Assembly (NCBI RefSeq): GCF_900454895.1
Contig: NZ_UGTA01000001.1
Coordinates: 1 to 64,000, forward strand
From: Phocoenobacter uteri
Lineage (GTDB): Bacteria > Pseudomonadota > Gammaproteobacteria > Enterobacterales > Pasteurellaceae
Direction: 5' to 3'
DNA: 64,000 nt
Shown piece by piece: positions 18,185 through 27,804 of this stretch; position 1 is the stretch's first letter; the number at the start of each line of letters is the position of its first letter. Position numbers and translations under genes: made by a program. The notes under the pieces are model-generated. The model did no database searches. It was not told where the DNA came from and saw only the letters and a list, made by a program, of their open reading frames with translations.

Positions 18185-19984
18185 TTATTCTTTCTGTTGT
18201 TTTTCTTCTTCTAACAACTCTTCTAATTCATTTTGCTGACGGATTTCTTCATACTCCGCCTCTTGAGCGTGAACCGAGCCGTCAGGTGCTTCAGAGGTCT
18301 CCCCTTCTTCCCAAGGCGATATATCCGGTACTTCTTCAATATGAATCGTACTTAATGAATAATCAGGTTGGTAATATAAATCATATTTTGCTGCTTTAAT
18401 GGTGGAAAGCATAATCAATGACATAATGATTAACAAAGGTGCTCCCGCAAAAATAGAGGCGGTTTGTAATGTGCTTAAATCACCGATTAGCATTAAGGTT
18501 GCAGGCATAAAGCAAAGCGTGAACGCCCAGAATAAACGATTCCAACGCACGGGTTCATCATCAACTTCGTGCTGTACCACAGATGCTAAGATATAAGAAA
18601 TACTGTCAAAAGTGGTTGCGGTAAAGATGGTCGCTAGAATTGTAAACACCGCAATCACGACTTTATCCATTGGTAGCGTGTGTAAAATCGCAAAAATCGT
18701 TTCCGTAGCACCTTGATTATTTAGAATACTGATGACATCTAATTCACCGGATAAGTGCATATATAAACCGTAGTTACCTAATACAATAAAGAAGACCGAG
18801 CAACCGAGTGAGCCGAAGAAGATTGACCCTACCGCCATTTGGCGAATCGTACGTCCTTTTGAGATTTTAGCGATAAATAAGCCAATCGTTGGGGCGAACA
18901 CTAACCACCACGCCCAGTAGAACACTGTCCAGTCGCCTGGGAAGTTGGTATCTTTAAAGCCTAAGTTTGTAAATTCCCCAAAGGCTTCTGTCCACGTCAT
19001 CATTGAAATGATATTGGTTAATGAACGACCTAAGCCTTCTAAACCCGTATCAAACATAAAGACCGTTGGACCAAAGCAGAACACAAATACCAAGAATGCA
19101 ATGGCTAAATAGAAATTGATATTTGAGAGGAATTGAATCCCTCCTTTTAAGCCTTGATAAGCACTATAAGCGAAGATTAAGGTTGTCACCAATAATACCA
19201 CCAGCTGCATTATCGTATCATTTGGGGTGTTGAAAAGTTCGTGTAAGCCTTGTGTAATCATTGGTGAAGCGAGCCCCAACGAGGTTGCACCACCGCCAAT
19301 CATACCAAAAATAAAGAAGATATCGACTAAGCGTCCCCAGTTACTTTTTGCAAATTTTTCACCTAATAATGGCATTAAACTTTGGCTGACTTTTAAAATG
19401 GGTGAGTTACGCACATGGGCAAAATAAGCAATGGAAATTGCAGGCACTAAATAAATCGCCCAAGCAACAGGCCCCCAGTGAAACAGCCCATAGGTACTTG
19501 CCCACTTAATCGCCTCAGGCGTTGTGGCTTCAATACCAAATGGTGGTCCTTGATAATAATATGCCCATTCTAGGATACCCCAATAAAGGATACCCGCCCC
19601 AATTCCGCCACAAAACATCATCGCAGCCCAAGAAGCGGTTTTAAATTCGATTTCGTCTTCAGGTTTACCAAGTTTGATATTACCAATATCAGAGAAAGCA
19701 ATATAGATCACGAAAATGACCGCAAGCACACCAAACATTAAATAAGCCCCGCCGAGCTTATCTGTAACAAAGCCTTTAATTTCAGCGACCCAGTAAGCCC
19801 CTTGCTCAGGAAAGAAAATGAGAGGAAGCGTAACTGAAAATAAGATGGCTAAGACGCCAAAGAAAGTGAATTTATCAATTCGAGTATCGAGATGTTCTGC
19901 TTTAGGTTTGAAATTATCGTCCATTCCAAAGCTACCTAAATGGCTTTGTTTACGATGAGAGTGTTTATTATTTGCGTCACTCAT
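18185..19984 (-). CDS. BCCT family betaine/choline/carnitine transporter
   Basis: A 599-residue secondary transporter for quaternary amines with 12 expected membrane segments. Family motifs are visible: MMFCGGIGAGILYWGILEWAYYY (the G-rich segment 3 with the aromatic residues of the substrate box) and FYWAWWLVFAPTIGLFIAKISKGRTIRQM (segment 8). The C-terminal tail (about 545-599) is hydrophilic and rich in Glu and Gln, a region that in BetP/BetT-type carriers controls osmotic activation. Ribosome binding site AAGGAGA. No betA/betB or betI is near, so uptake for osmoprotection rather than choline oxidation is a reasonable guess. Confidence 0.92.
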   Translation of the reverse strand: MSDANNKHSHRKQSHLGSFGMDDNFKPKAEHLDTRIDKFTFFGVLAILFSVTLPLIFFPEQGAYWVAEIKGFVTDKLGGAYLMFGVLAVIFVIYIAFSDIGNIKLGKPEDEIEFKTASWAAMMFCGGIGAGILYWGILEWAYYYQGPPFGIEATTPEAIKWASTYGLFHWGPVAWAIYLVPAISIAYFAHVRNSPILKVSQSLMPLLGEKFAKSNWGRLVDIFFIFGMIGGGATSLGLASPMITQGLHELFNTPNDTIMQLVVLLVTTLIFAYSAYQGLKGGIQFLSNINFYLAIAFLVFVFCFGPTVFMFDTGLEGLGRSLTNIISMMTWTEAFGEFTNLGFKDTNFPGDWTVFYWAWWLVFAPTIGLFIAKISKGRTIRQMAVGSIFFGSLGCSVFFIVLGNYGLYMHLSGELDVISILNNQGATETIFAILHTLPMDKVVIAVFTILATIFTATTFDSISYILASVVQHEVDDEPVRWNRLFWAFTLCFMPATLMLIGDLSTLQTASIFAGAPLLIIMSLIMLSTIKAAKYDLYYQPDYSLSTIHIEEVPDISPWEEGETSEAPDGSVHAQEAEYEEIRQQNELEELLEEEKQQKE

Positions 19985-20199
19985 AATATTCTCCTTAATT
20001 TAAGGGAAAAAGAAATACATACAAATCATCTATTTTAAATAACGAGTTTTAAAGTAACCAATTATTTGAAATAAATATTTTTATGTGCGAAGAGATCTAA
20101 TAAAGTAACATATTATCCAACTTCATTCAAATTGTGATTTTTTAAAGCAGTTCGATGAAGTTAAAAGAAGATTGGCGAAGTTTTGTTTTTTATATAAAA

Positions 20200-20222
20200 A
20201 AGCCTCAGTATCACCAAGGCTT
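20200..20222 (-). terminator. Terminator of the YfgD-like gene
   Basis: Read on the minus strand, AAGCCT (20222-20217) pairs with AGGCTT (20205-20200) around an 11-base loop and is followed by a T run. It lies 14 bases after the stop codon. Confidence 0.7.
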
Positions 20223-20236
20223 AATTTTACTCTTAA

Positions 20237-20590
20237 TTAGTCTAAAATACACGCAATGTTTTCGAGGGGACGCCCTAATTTTGTGCCTTGTTGCGTTTTC
20301 ACAATGGGACGATTGATAAGAATTGGATTTTCCACCATTGCTTGAATAAGTTGTGATTCTGTTAACTCAGAATTTGTGAGATTTAACGCTTTATAAGGAT
20401 CTTCATTAGTACGCAATAATTCACGAGCAGACATATCCATTTCAGTTAAAAGCTGTTTTAACATTTCAGCCGTTGGTGGTGTTTCCAAGTATAAAACGAC
20501 TTCTGTTTCATAGCCTTTTTCTTCTAACATTGCCAATGCACCACGAGATTTACTGCATTTTGGATTGTGATAAATGGTTGCTTTTTTCAT
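20237..20590 (-). CDS. ArsC/YfgD-family thioredoxin-fold protein
   Basis: A 117-residue protein with HNPKCSKSRGAL near the N-terminus; Cys12 is the catalytic Cys of the ArsC family. The motif and length fit the YfgD branch of glutaredoxin-dependent arsenate reductase relatives. No arsB or arsR is near, so a role in arsenic resistance is unproven. The C-terminal region NRPIVKTQQGTKLGRPLENI includes the conserved Arg residues that bind the oxyanion in ArsC. The gene lies 48 bases after the next upstream gene, dusC is transcribed in the same direction. Confidence 0.82.
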   Translation of the reverse strand: MKKATIYHNPKCSKSRGALAMLEEKGYETEVVLYLETPPTAEMLKQLLTEMDMSARELLRTNEDPYKALNLTNSELTESQLIQAMVENPILINRPIVKTQQGTKLGRPLENIACILD

Positions 20591-20638
20591 TGTATTTTCT
20601 CTTCGGGTTGATAAAAAATCGTAAAAAGTTAATAAAAT

Positions 20639-21601
20639 TTAACCGCTTGTGACAGATAATAAAGCTTGATTCACGCACACTTTCACACTTTCCGGCTCTT
20701 GGTGAACTTTAACTTGCTCAAATAAGAGTTTGGCTTGATCGTATTCTTTCATCAATGATTTTAGCCATTGTTTTGTGCGGGAAGTATGATAAAAGCCTGA
20801 ATCAAAGGGATTTTCCATATTAAGATATTGCTCTAATAATCGCAATACATCGTGCCACGCTAATTTCTCCTCATCATATTTAATGACTTTACTCAAATTA
20901 GGGATATTTAATGCACCACGCCCCACCATTAAACGATCGCAAGCGGTGATATTTTTACAACTTTTTGCAGATTGATAATCGATAATTTCCCCATTCGCAA
21001 TAACAGGAATGGTTAAACGTTGTTGAATATCACCAATGGCTTGCCAGTTAATTTTATCTGCTTTATAGCCGTCTTTTTTCGTCCGTCCGTGAATAGCAAT
21101 TTCATTTGCACCGCCTTGTTGCACCGCGTCTGCAATGTCAAAAGATTGTGAATAATCATCCCAACCTAAACGAACTTTTACTGAAACAATCTGATCTTGA
21201 GGTACGGCTTCTCGGATTGCTTTGGTTGCTCGATAAATCAGTTCAGGATCTTTTAATAATGATGCACCACCCATACTCCCATTGACGGTTTTTGATGGGC
21301 AACCGCAGTTTAAATCTATTCCAGATGAGCCTAACTCAATGGTACGTTGGGCATTTTCAGCTAACCATTGTGGATGTTGTCCGAGTAGCTGTACTCGCAC
21401 AGGCGTACCAGAAAGGGTTTTTCCGTTGTGGTGTAATTCAGGGCAAAGGCGATGATAAACTTTAGCCGGTAATAGGCTATCCACTACTCGCACAAATTCC
21501 GAGACGCAAAGATCGTATTCGTTGATCGACGTCAGTAATTGACGTAACAGGGGATCTAACACGCCTTGCATTGGTGCAAGGATTATTTGTAAATTTTTCA
21601 C
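20639..21601 (-). CDS. dusC: tRNA-dihydrouridine(16) synthase DusC
   Basis: DusC reduces U16 in the D-loop of tRNA with FMN and NADPH. The 320-residue TIM-barrel protein starts ILAPMQGVLDPLLRQLLTSINEYDLCVSEFVRVVD, closely like E. coli DusC rather than DusA or DusB. The conserved catalytic-Cys motif GSSGIDLNCGCPSKTVNGSMGGASLL and the FMN phosphate site (IPVIANGEI, CDRLMVGRGAL) are present. The start is GTG, with no strong ribosome binding site. The stop codon is directly joined to an uptake sequence (ACCGCTTGT at 20642-20650). Confidence 0.93.
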   Translation of the reverse strand: MKNLQIILAPMQGVLDPLLRQLLTSINEYDLCVSEFVRVVDSLLPAKVYHRLCPELHHNGKTLSGTPVRVQLLGQHPQWLAENAQRTIELGSSGIDLNCGCPSKTVNGSMGGASLLKDPELIYRATKAIREAVPQDQIVSVKVRLGWDDYSQSFDIADAVQQGGANEIAIHGRTKKDGYKADKINWQAIGDIQQRLTIPVIANGEIIDYQSAKSCKNITACDRLMVGRGALNIPNLSKVIKYDEEKLAWHDVLRLLEQYLNMENPFDSGFYHTSRTKQWLKSLMKEYDQAKLLFEQVKVHQEPESVKVCVNQALLSVTSG

Positions 21602-21753
21602 AAAATATGACCGCTAAATATAGATAAAATAAAAAAGAGGGTGATTTTAGCAAAAACAAATTATCAAGGATAATGATTTTCTGTTCTTTTTTGTTGTACT
21701 TTAAACATTTTTATATAGAATATTTGTTATCCAATTATTGTTAATAAAAAATT

Positions 21754-23385
21754 ATGTCATCTAAATTATCAAAAATTATTACTTATCTGAATCAACGTAT
21801 CTTTTATATTTGGTTATTATTATTTGCTTTTTTCTCCACGCTCATTTCTCCTGAAAATAGCCTTCCTTATGCTATTTTTAGTACTTTTATTTTATATCAT
21901 TTAATTTATACAATGAGTGAGAAATTATTCACAGCGGTTATATTATTTTTGACGATTACACTTTGTCTTTATTATCCGATATACGCTTATTATGGTGAAT
22001 TAAATTCGGGAATTGTGGCTGCATTTTTTGAAACGAATGTCAGCGAGTCCTTTGATTTCCTGCAAAAAATCTCAATAGATGATTTGATTATTCCTTTCTT
22101 GTTTGTTTTTTCTTGTATTATTTTAATGCGATTGAAGAAATTTCATCAAAAATCACCAATCAATAAACAGCAAAAAATATTAAATATTGTGCTTTCGGGG
22201 GTCTTTATTTTTTCATTAGTTTATATTCCAACTAAATATTATTTAGAAGGAGCAAAAGATGAAGAAGACGAACGAAAATGGACGTTAGCAAATAGCCCTG
22301 TGAATGTGGTTTCTTTTTATGCAAATATTCATGATAGCATTAGAGAGTATTTTGATGAAAAACAAGAACTTGAAAGTATGCTGACGAAACCAAATCCTTG
22401 GCAAGTGGAATCAGTATCCCCTAAATATCAAAATTATGTGTTAATTATCGGAGAAAGTGCGAGAAGAGATTATTTTTCTGCTTTTGGTTTCCATTTGCCT
22501 ACAACACCTTTCTTAGATACATCAAAAGGTTATTTTAATGCAGGTTATGTTTCATCCGCACCTGCGACCTATCATTCTTTATTGAAATCACTTTACTTTA
22601 AGAAAGGAAAAACCTTGAATTATGCCTATAACATTGTTTCCTTAGCAAAAGCAGCGAATATAGAAACGAGTTGGTTATCTAATCAAGGCAGTATTGGACG
22701 TTATGACACAATGGCAAGTCGAGTAGGGGTGAGTGCTGATTTCTCTTATTTCACTAAGAAAGGGGGCTTTAATACTAAATCAGTTGATGATATGCAATTA
22801 TTAGATGAGCTAGCATTAAAGTTAAATACGCCACCAAAATCTGGGACGAAATCACGTTTATTTGTTTTACATGTTATGGGTTCACACCGAAACTTTTGCG
22901 ATCGTGTAACGGAAGAGGAGAGAAAGCTGACCTTTATCAATAAAGAGATTTCGTGTTATGTGAATTCAATTTTAAAAACTGATACGCTTATCCGTAAAAC
23001 GGTTGATCTTTTAAAAGAAAAAAATCAGAGTTATTCGGTTATTTATTTTTCAGATCACGGTTTAAATCATATCAATAAAGATAAAAAAGAGAGTATCCAT
23101 TTAGATTATGATTCAAAATTTGAGTCTAACTATGAAGTACCTTTTGTAAAAATTTCTAGTGATGATACCAAAAGAATTTTTGTGAATACAAAGCGAAGTG
23201 CGTTCAATTTTATTTATGGTTTCAGTGAATGGTTAGGAGTGAAAACCAAAGAGCTAGATCCAAATTATCATTTCTTTTCTGATAAAGAAGATGAGAAGAT
23301 TAAAATTTTTAATTTCCATAAAACCATTGATTTTAATACATTGGAAAAAGATAAGGTTTCGAGCTTATTAGATAAAAAAGAGTAA
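21754..23385 (+). CDS. Phosphoethanolamine transferase (sulfatase superfamily)
   Basis: A 543-residue inner membrane enzyme: about five N-terminal membrane segments (to about residue 165), then a periplasmic alkaline-phosphatase-fold domain. Metal and nucleophile residues are recognisable: Glu234 in IIGESARRD, Thr272 in APATYHSL (the likely nucleophile that carries phosphoethanolamine), and Asp434-His435 in YFSDHGLNH. Such enzymes add phosphoethanolamine from phosphatidylethanolamine to lipid A or to core sugars. The exact acceptor (lipid A as EptA, or heptose/Kdo as in the Lpt or EptB types) cannot be told. It is divergent from dusC and ends with its own terminator. Confidence 0.87.
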   Translation: MSSKLSKIITYLNQRIFYIWLLLFAFFSTLISPENSLPYAIFSTFILYHLIYTMSEKLFTAVILFLTITLCLYYPIYAYYGELNSGIVAAFFETNVSESFDFLQKISIDDLIIPFLFVFSCIILMRLKKFHQKSPINKQQKILNIVLSGVFIFSLVYIPTKYYLEGAKDEEDERKWTLANSPVNVVSFYANIHDSIREYFDEKQELESMLTKPNPWQVESVSPKYQNYVLIIGESARRDYFSAFGFHLPTTPFLDTSKGYFNAGYVSSAPATYHSLLKSLYFKKGKTLNYAYNIVSLAKAANIETSWLSNQGSIGRYDTMASRVGVSADFSYFTKKGGFNTKSVDDMQLLDELALKLNTPPKSGTKSRLFVLHVMGSHRNFCDRVTEEERKLTFINKEISCYVNSILKTDTLIRKTVDLLKEKNQSYSVIYFSDHGLNHINKDKKESIHLDYDSKFESNYEVPFVKISSDDTKRIFVNTKRSAFNFIYGFSEWLGVKTKELDPNYHFFSDKEDEKIKIFNFHKTIDFNTLEKDKVSSLLDKKE

Positions 23386-23406
23386 GCAATGGCTTAGCTC
23401 TTTTTT
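23378..23406 (+). terminator. Terminator of the phosphoethanolamine transferase gene
   Basis: AAGAGTAAGC (23378-23387) pairs with GCTTA-G-CTCTT (23392-23402), one bulged base, loop AATG, followed by six T. The stem overlaps the stop codon of the gene. Confidence 0.85.
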
Positions 23407-23417
23407 ATCCTATTTTT

Positions 23418-24047
23418 TTATTCAGAATGAGAAGAGGATTTTTTTAAATCAGGACGTGCAAATAGAAATATGATTAACGCAGTGATTGCACCTAGTGTAT
23501 CCGCAAGCATATCTTTTTGTGCGTCCCAGATATCGCCTTGAGAACCTAAAAACTCAACACCGGCATTCCCTCCTTCAATGACGGCATATTGCCATTCAAT
23601 GATTTCATAAGTTGCTGCAAGCGACATAATAAAGAAAAGTCCCAAGCAAAGTGCGGTACCTAAGGTTGCTTTTTTCTTACGCAATATAAATTCAGCAACA
23701 GGAAAACTGTAAAAGCCAATGACGTAATGAGCAACACGATCAAAATGATTTCGCCCTTCCCCTAAGAAAGGTTCAATGTACTGATTTACCCAATCAAAAG
23801 GCACATTGGCAAAAGTATATTTTGCACCGATTAAATGTAAAATCATCCAAAGAGACATTAGAATATAGGCTAACCCACTAAATTGGAATCGTGGATAAGT
23901 AACAATAAACAGTGCAAAAACCATAAAAATAGGGAGGGTTTCAGCATACCATACTGCACGATCGATAGGTGAGAAACCAGACCAAATTGCGACTATGATA
24001 ATCATAATCGCAAGAATAAAAGGAATTCGGTGTGATGCTAGTTGCAT
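23418..24047 (-). CDS. yjdF: YjdF-like (DUF2238) integral membrane protein
   Basis: A 209-residue protein with about six membrane segments. The stretch HFDRVAHYVIGFYSFPVAEF and EIIEWQYAVIEGG...EFLGSQGDIWDAQKDMLADTLGA carries the conserved His, Glu and Asp residues of the DUF2238/YjdF family. Function unknown. I chose the ATG at 24047, which shares one base with the djlA stop (TAATG), rather than a TTG three codons upstream, so the gene is translationally coupled to djlA. Confidence 0.85.
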   Translation of the reverse strand: MQLASHRIPFILAIMIIIVAIWSGFSPIDRAVWYAETLPIFMVFALFIVTYPRFQFSGLAYILMSLWMILHLIGAKYTFANVPFDWVNQYIEPFLGEGRNHFDRVAHYVIGFYSFPVAEFILRKKKATLGTALCLGLFFIMSLAATYEIIEWQYAVIEGGNAGVEFLGSQGDIWDAQKDMLADTLGAITALIIFLFARPDLKKSSSHSE

Positions 24048-24901
24048 TATTTCCAACCTTTTGATTTACAAATTAAATCATAAGCGGCTTGAATTTGTTG
24101 AGCTTTTTCTTTGGCAACTTCCATCATTTCAGGAGGAAGACCTTTAGCAACTAATTTGTCAGGGTGATGTTCATTCATCAATTTACGATAAGTACGTTTA
24201 ATGGTCGTTTTATCGTCCGTTTCTGAAACCCCTAAAATAGTGTAGGCATCTTTTAAGCTAGTTTGATTAGATTGCTGATAGCCATAGTTATTGTTTGATT
24301 GATGCTGATAACTTTCTTGATAAAAGCCGTCAAAATTTCCTGAGCGGAAACGTTGAGACGCTGCGACCATCGCTAACATTTGCTGGAATTGGAATTGTGA
24401 TAAACCCAAAATTTCAGCGATAGTATATAAAATCTTTTCTTCTTCAGGATCTAATTGCCCATCTTGTAGTGCGGCTTGCATTTGCACTTCCACAAAGAAG
24501 CGTAATAAATCACTACGTTTACCACAGCCATCACGAAATTCTTGCAATACTTGGCGAAGTGGAAAATCACTTTCTTTACCACGAATAAAGGCTCTTTTGG
24601 CTAATTCTTTATTATTTTCATCAAGTTGTAAGCGTTGCATTAACTGCTTTGCAAGATGAATGTCATCTTGAGTCACGCGTCCTTTGGATTTTGCGATGTG
24701 TCCTAAAACAGCAAAAGTCGTTTGCATAAAGAGTGATTGGCGAGAAATTTTACCTGTAAAAAAGGTAGAATTGATTGTTTGATTTTCGTAGATTTTTTTA
24801 ATTAAAAAATGAGTTGCGATACAACCTAATATCCCACCAAAAATCCCACCTAGAAATTTATACCCAATAAAAAAACCGAGAAATTTTCCCCAGAACTGCA
24901 T
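24047..24901 (-). CDS. djlA: Co-chaperone DjlA
   Basis: DjlA is a membrane-anchored DnaJ-type partner of DnaK. The 284-residue product has a single N-terminal Gly-rich membrane segment (about 7-30, FLGFFIGYKFLGGIFGGILGCIATHFL), a TerB-like helical domain (about 45-185) and a C-terminal J domain (about 218-284) with the HPD motif in NEHHPDKLVAKG. Length and order fit the family. Ribosome binding site TAGGAAA. It is first in a two-gene unit with the YjdF-like gene. Confidence 0.95.
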   Translation of the reverse strand: MQFWGKFLGFFIGYKFLGGIFGGILGCIATHFLIKKIYENQTINSTFFTGKISRQSLFMQTTFAVLGHIAKSKGRVTQDDIHLAKQLMQRLQLDENNKELAKRAFIRGKESDFPLRQVLQEFRDGCGKRSDLLRFFVEVQMQAALQDGQLDPEEEKILYTIAEILGLSQFQFQQMLAMVAASQRFRSGNFDGFYQESYQHQSNNNYGYQQSNQTSLKDAYTILGVSETDDKTTIKRTYRKLMNEHHPDKLVAKGLPPEMMEVAKEKAQQIQAAYDLICKSKGWK

Positions 24902-25168
24902 TTGTTATTTCCTATATTTAGCTAAAACGGTCTGTATTTTAACGTAAATTATACAAAAAAGGGAAGAATGATAATTCAAAATGACTAATTGTGTTTGATA
25001 TTTAAAATTTTCTTGCTTTATTGAAGCGTATTTAATTTTTGTATAAAAAATAGTTTTAGGGTATTTCATTTTAAAAAAAAATTCGCTATCCTGTAAGCTT
25101 TTACTTTTATACAAAGTTTACAAACACAACATTTCATTATTTTAATTTTACAGGAGAATGAAAAATTT

Positions 25169-26410
25169 ATGAGTAATTCGTTATCATCAAAACTACTCAA
25201 TGGTAATCTCGTATTACGTATTGCTATTGGTTTAGTACTCGGCATCTTACTTGCCTTTTTTAACCCTGAATATGCCAAAGATGTGGGTGTATTAGGGCAA
25301 TTCTTTGTTCGTTCATTACGAGCAATTGCACCCATTCTTGTTTTTATTTTAGTCCTTTCAGCGATTGCGAATAAAGAAGTGGGCTCAAATAGTGCATTAA
25401 AACCCGTTGTTGTACTTTATTTACTGGGTACTTTCTTAGCGGCATTAACGGCGGTTATTTTAAGTTTCTTATTCCCAACACAATTGGAATTAGTGGCAAG
25501 TCCTGGAAATATCGCACCGCCACAAGGCATCGGTGAAATTTTGAAAACCTTAGTTTTTAATGTGGTTGATAATCCATTCAATGCGTTAACGAGTGCTAAC
25601 TTTATTGGTATTTTAGCTTGGGCTATTGGTTTAGGGATTCCATTACGCCACGCAGCACAAAGTACTAAAACATTCCTTTTAGATCTTTCAGAAGCGGTTT
25701 CTTTTGTGGTAAAAGTGGTTATTTCTCTTGCACCAATCGGTATCTTCGGTTTAGTGGCTGACACTATTGCAACGAATGGTCCTGATGCGTTCTTAGGCTA
25801 TATTCACTTATTAGCTGTGTTATTAAGTGCAATGGCTGTGGTTGCCTTCGTATTAAATCCTGCATTAGTGTATTGGAAAATCCGTCGTAATCCATATCCA
25901 TTAGTTTTCACTTGCTTACGTGAAAGTGGAATCACTGCTTTCTTTACACGTAGTTCTGCGGCAAATATTCCTGTAAATATGGGATTAGCGGAGCGTTTAG
26001 GTGTTCGAGAAAGTATTTATTCTGTGTCTATCCCACTGGGAGCAACCATCAATATGGCAGGGGCAGCAATTACAGTTACTGTTTTAACATTAGCAGCCGC
26101 TTATACTCAAGGTTTAAACCCTGATTTCAGCACAGCATTATTATTAAGCCTTGTAGCAGCGATTTGTGCCTGTGGTGCATCGGGTGTCGCAGGTGGTTCA
26201 TTATTACTGATCCCATTAGCCTGTAGTTTATTTGATATTCCAGCGGATATCTCAGCACAAGTGATCGGTGTTGGCTTTATTATTGGGGTTATCCAAGATT
26301 CAGCAGAAACAGCATTAAACTCATCAACAGACGTTTTATTTACGACAGCGGTAAGTATTGCAGAAGATAATAAAGAGCAAGCTGACTATGTTGTAGAGCC
26401 AAGCGCATAA
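25169..26410 (+). CDS. sstT: Serine/threonine:sodium symporter SstT
   Basis: A 413-residue member of the dicarboxylate/amino acid:cation symporter family, with eight expected membrane segments and two re-entrant loops. FFTRSSAANIPVNM (the Ser-rich hairpin) and LGATINMAGAAITVTVLTLAAAY (segment with the NMxG cation site) are clear, and the protein starts RIAIGLVLGILLAFFNPEYAKDVGVLGQFFVRSLRAIAP as in SstT. Ribosome binding site CAGGAGAA. In E. coli sstT is repressed by the GcvB small RNA; I cannot see that directly here. Confidence 0.95.
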   Translation: MSNSLSSKLLNGNLVLRIAIGLVLGILLAFFNPEYAKDVGVLGQFFVRSLRAIAPILVFILVLSAIANKEVGSNSALKPVVVLYLLGTFLAALTAVILSFLFPTQLELVASPGNIAPPQGIGEILKTLVFNVVDNPFNALTSANFIGILAWAIGLGIPLRHAAQSTKTFLLDLSEAVSFVVKVVISLAPIGIFGLVADTIATNGPDAFLGYIHLLAVLLSAMAVVAFVLNPALVYWKIRRNPYPLVFTCLRESGITAFFTRSSAANIPVNMGLAERLGVRESIYSVSIPLGATINMAGAAITVTVLTLAAAYTQGLNPDFSTALLLSLVAAICACGASGVAGGSLLLIPLACSLFDIPADISAQVIGVGFIIGVIQDSAETALNSSTDVLFTTAVSIAEDNKEQADYVVEPSA

Positions 26411-26432
26411 TTATAGTTAGGTAAACCTAATA

Positions 26433-26467
26433 AAAATCCTTGTTTAGTTATATAAACAAGGATTTTT
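26433..26467 (+). terminator. Terminator of sstT
   Basis: AAAATCCTTGTTTA (26433-26446) pairs with TAAACAAGGATTTT (26453-26466), followed by a T run. On the minus strand it also serves the convergent rnd gene in part. An uptake sequence ACAAGCGGT follows at 26485-26493 and reaches the rnd stop codon. Confidence 0.9.
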
Positions 26468-26492
26468 TTATATCTACTCAAAAAACAAGCGG

Positions 26493-27614
26493 TTATTTTT
26501 TTATTACTTTTTGCAATTCTTTACCGAATTTTTCTCGCCAGCCTTTTAATAACTCAGGCAATTTATCTGGATTTTGCCCTTTTATTTCCCAGCTGAATAA
26601 TTGATTTAATTGACGCTTACTGGCAAGTAATCCTTGATCTAAATTCTCAGGACAAATCTGTTTTACCTTTTGTTGTAAAGCTTTTAATGTTTGTTTGTAA
26701 CCTTGCTCATCAACTAAACGGGTAATTTTAGGGGGATAGTTCTCTGGCAACACTTCTTTACCTTGCTCAACCAATTTTAAGATCTTTTTACCGTGAATGC
26801 GTACTTCATTTGGATGCATAAATTCCAATAACTGTGATGTATGTTTTGGTTGTAACTCTGCAATTTGAGATAAATTCTCTGCTTTAATCACAAAGTTTAA
26901 AGCAAGATCACGTTTTTTCGCCTCTTCATATCGCCACTTTGCTAAAATTTGTAAAATGGCAAGTTGTGGTGGTGTAAGTTGCCACGCATTGGTCATATTC
27001 TTGTATAGTTTATTCGGATCAAGCTGTTGTTCTTTTTTGTTAATTTCAGTTTGGCATTCTTGCACAATCGCTTCTTGCCATTCACTCTTATCAAACTCAG
27101 CACGCAATCTCTGATAAACAGGGAATAAATAAAACACATCTGCTACTGCGTATTGTAGTTGAACATCACTGAGTGGTCGTTTTAACCAATCAGTACGAGA
27201 CGCACCTTTATCCAATTCAATATCAAGATAATGTTGTACTAATTTTGCAAAGCCTGTTGAATTTCCTAATCCTAAAAATGCTGCCATAATTTGAGTGTCT
27301 AACATTGGCTGAGGCATTTGTTTAAAATAATGTTGGAAGACATCTAAATCTTCACTGCACGCGTGCAACACTTTTAATATATTCGGATTGGCTAGCAATT
27401 CGATAAAAGGAGAGAAATCATCAATGGTGGTTGGGTCAATTAAATAAACAGTTTTATGATCGAAAAGCTGAATTAAACCTAATTTAGGATAAAAAGTACG
27501 AGTTCGTACAAATTCTGTGTCAAGCATAATAGTTGTTTGTAAACTTGCTTGCTCGCAGGCATCTTTCAGGGCTAAATTGCTGTCAATCCATTGATAATCT
27601 ATTGTTTTTTTCAT
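26493..27614 (-). CDS. rnd: Ribonuclease D
   Basis: RNase D trims the 3' ends of tRNA precursors and small stable RNAs. The 373-residue product has the DEDD exonuclease domain (MLDTEFVRTRTFYPKLGLIQLF, then HACSEDLDVF, and LQYAVADVFYLFPVYQRL with the conserved Tyr-Asp) and C-terminal HRDC domains (about 210-290). Length matches E. coli (375). It is convergent with sstT. Confidence 0.95.
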   Translation of the reverse strand: MKKTIDYQWIDSNLALKDACEQASLQTTIMLDTEFVRTRTFYPKLGLIQLFDHKTVYLIDPTTIDDFSPFIELLANPNILKVLHACSEDLDVFQHYFKQMPQPMLDTQIMAAFLGLGNSTGFAKLVQHYLDIELDKGASRTDWLKRPLSDVQLQYAVADVFYLFPVYQRLRAEFDKSEWQEAIVQECQTEINKKEQQLDPNKLYKNMTNAWQLTPPQLAILQILAKWRYEEAKKRDLALNFVIKAENLSQIAELQPKHTSQLLEFMHPNEVRIHGKKILKLVEQGKEVLPENYPPKITRLVDEQGYKQTLKALQQKVKQICPENLDQGLLASKRQLNQLFSWEIKGQNPDKLPELLKGWREKFGKELQKVIKK

Positions 27615-27804
27615 TATGTATATTCATTTTTAGTAAAATTACTATGAATTTTAAAGGTTATCAGGGGGATTGCAACCTTAATTAAATTTTTAATGTATAA
27701 GAATGAAGGTTTATAATCTAAATAATAACTATTCTTTTTATTGATTGAGGGAATGTAATTGTTATAAAATAATCACTTAATTTATATTTTTATAAGGAAA
27801 TTTT
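27615..27804 (+). promoter_or_regulatory. Upstream region of the TonB-dependent receptor
   Basis: The sequence AATAATAACTATT at 27721-27733 matches 9 of 12 arm positions of the Fur core GATAAT-N-ATTATC. Iron control of this receptor gene is expected from its family. The match is modest in an AT-rich background. Confidence 0.35.

Noticed and set aside
20237..20590. Arsenic resistance operon
   Set aside because: Only an ArsC/YfgD-type protein is present; no arsR, arsB or acr3 neighbours.
21727..21740. TTATCCAAT, a DnaA-box-like sequence
   Set aside because: A single near match without clustering, AT-rich repeats or known origin neighbours. The origin is more likely upstream of dnaA, outside the window.
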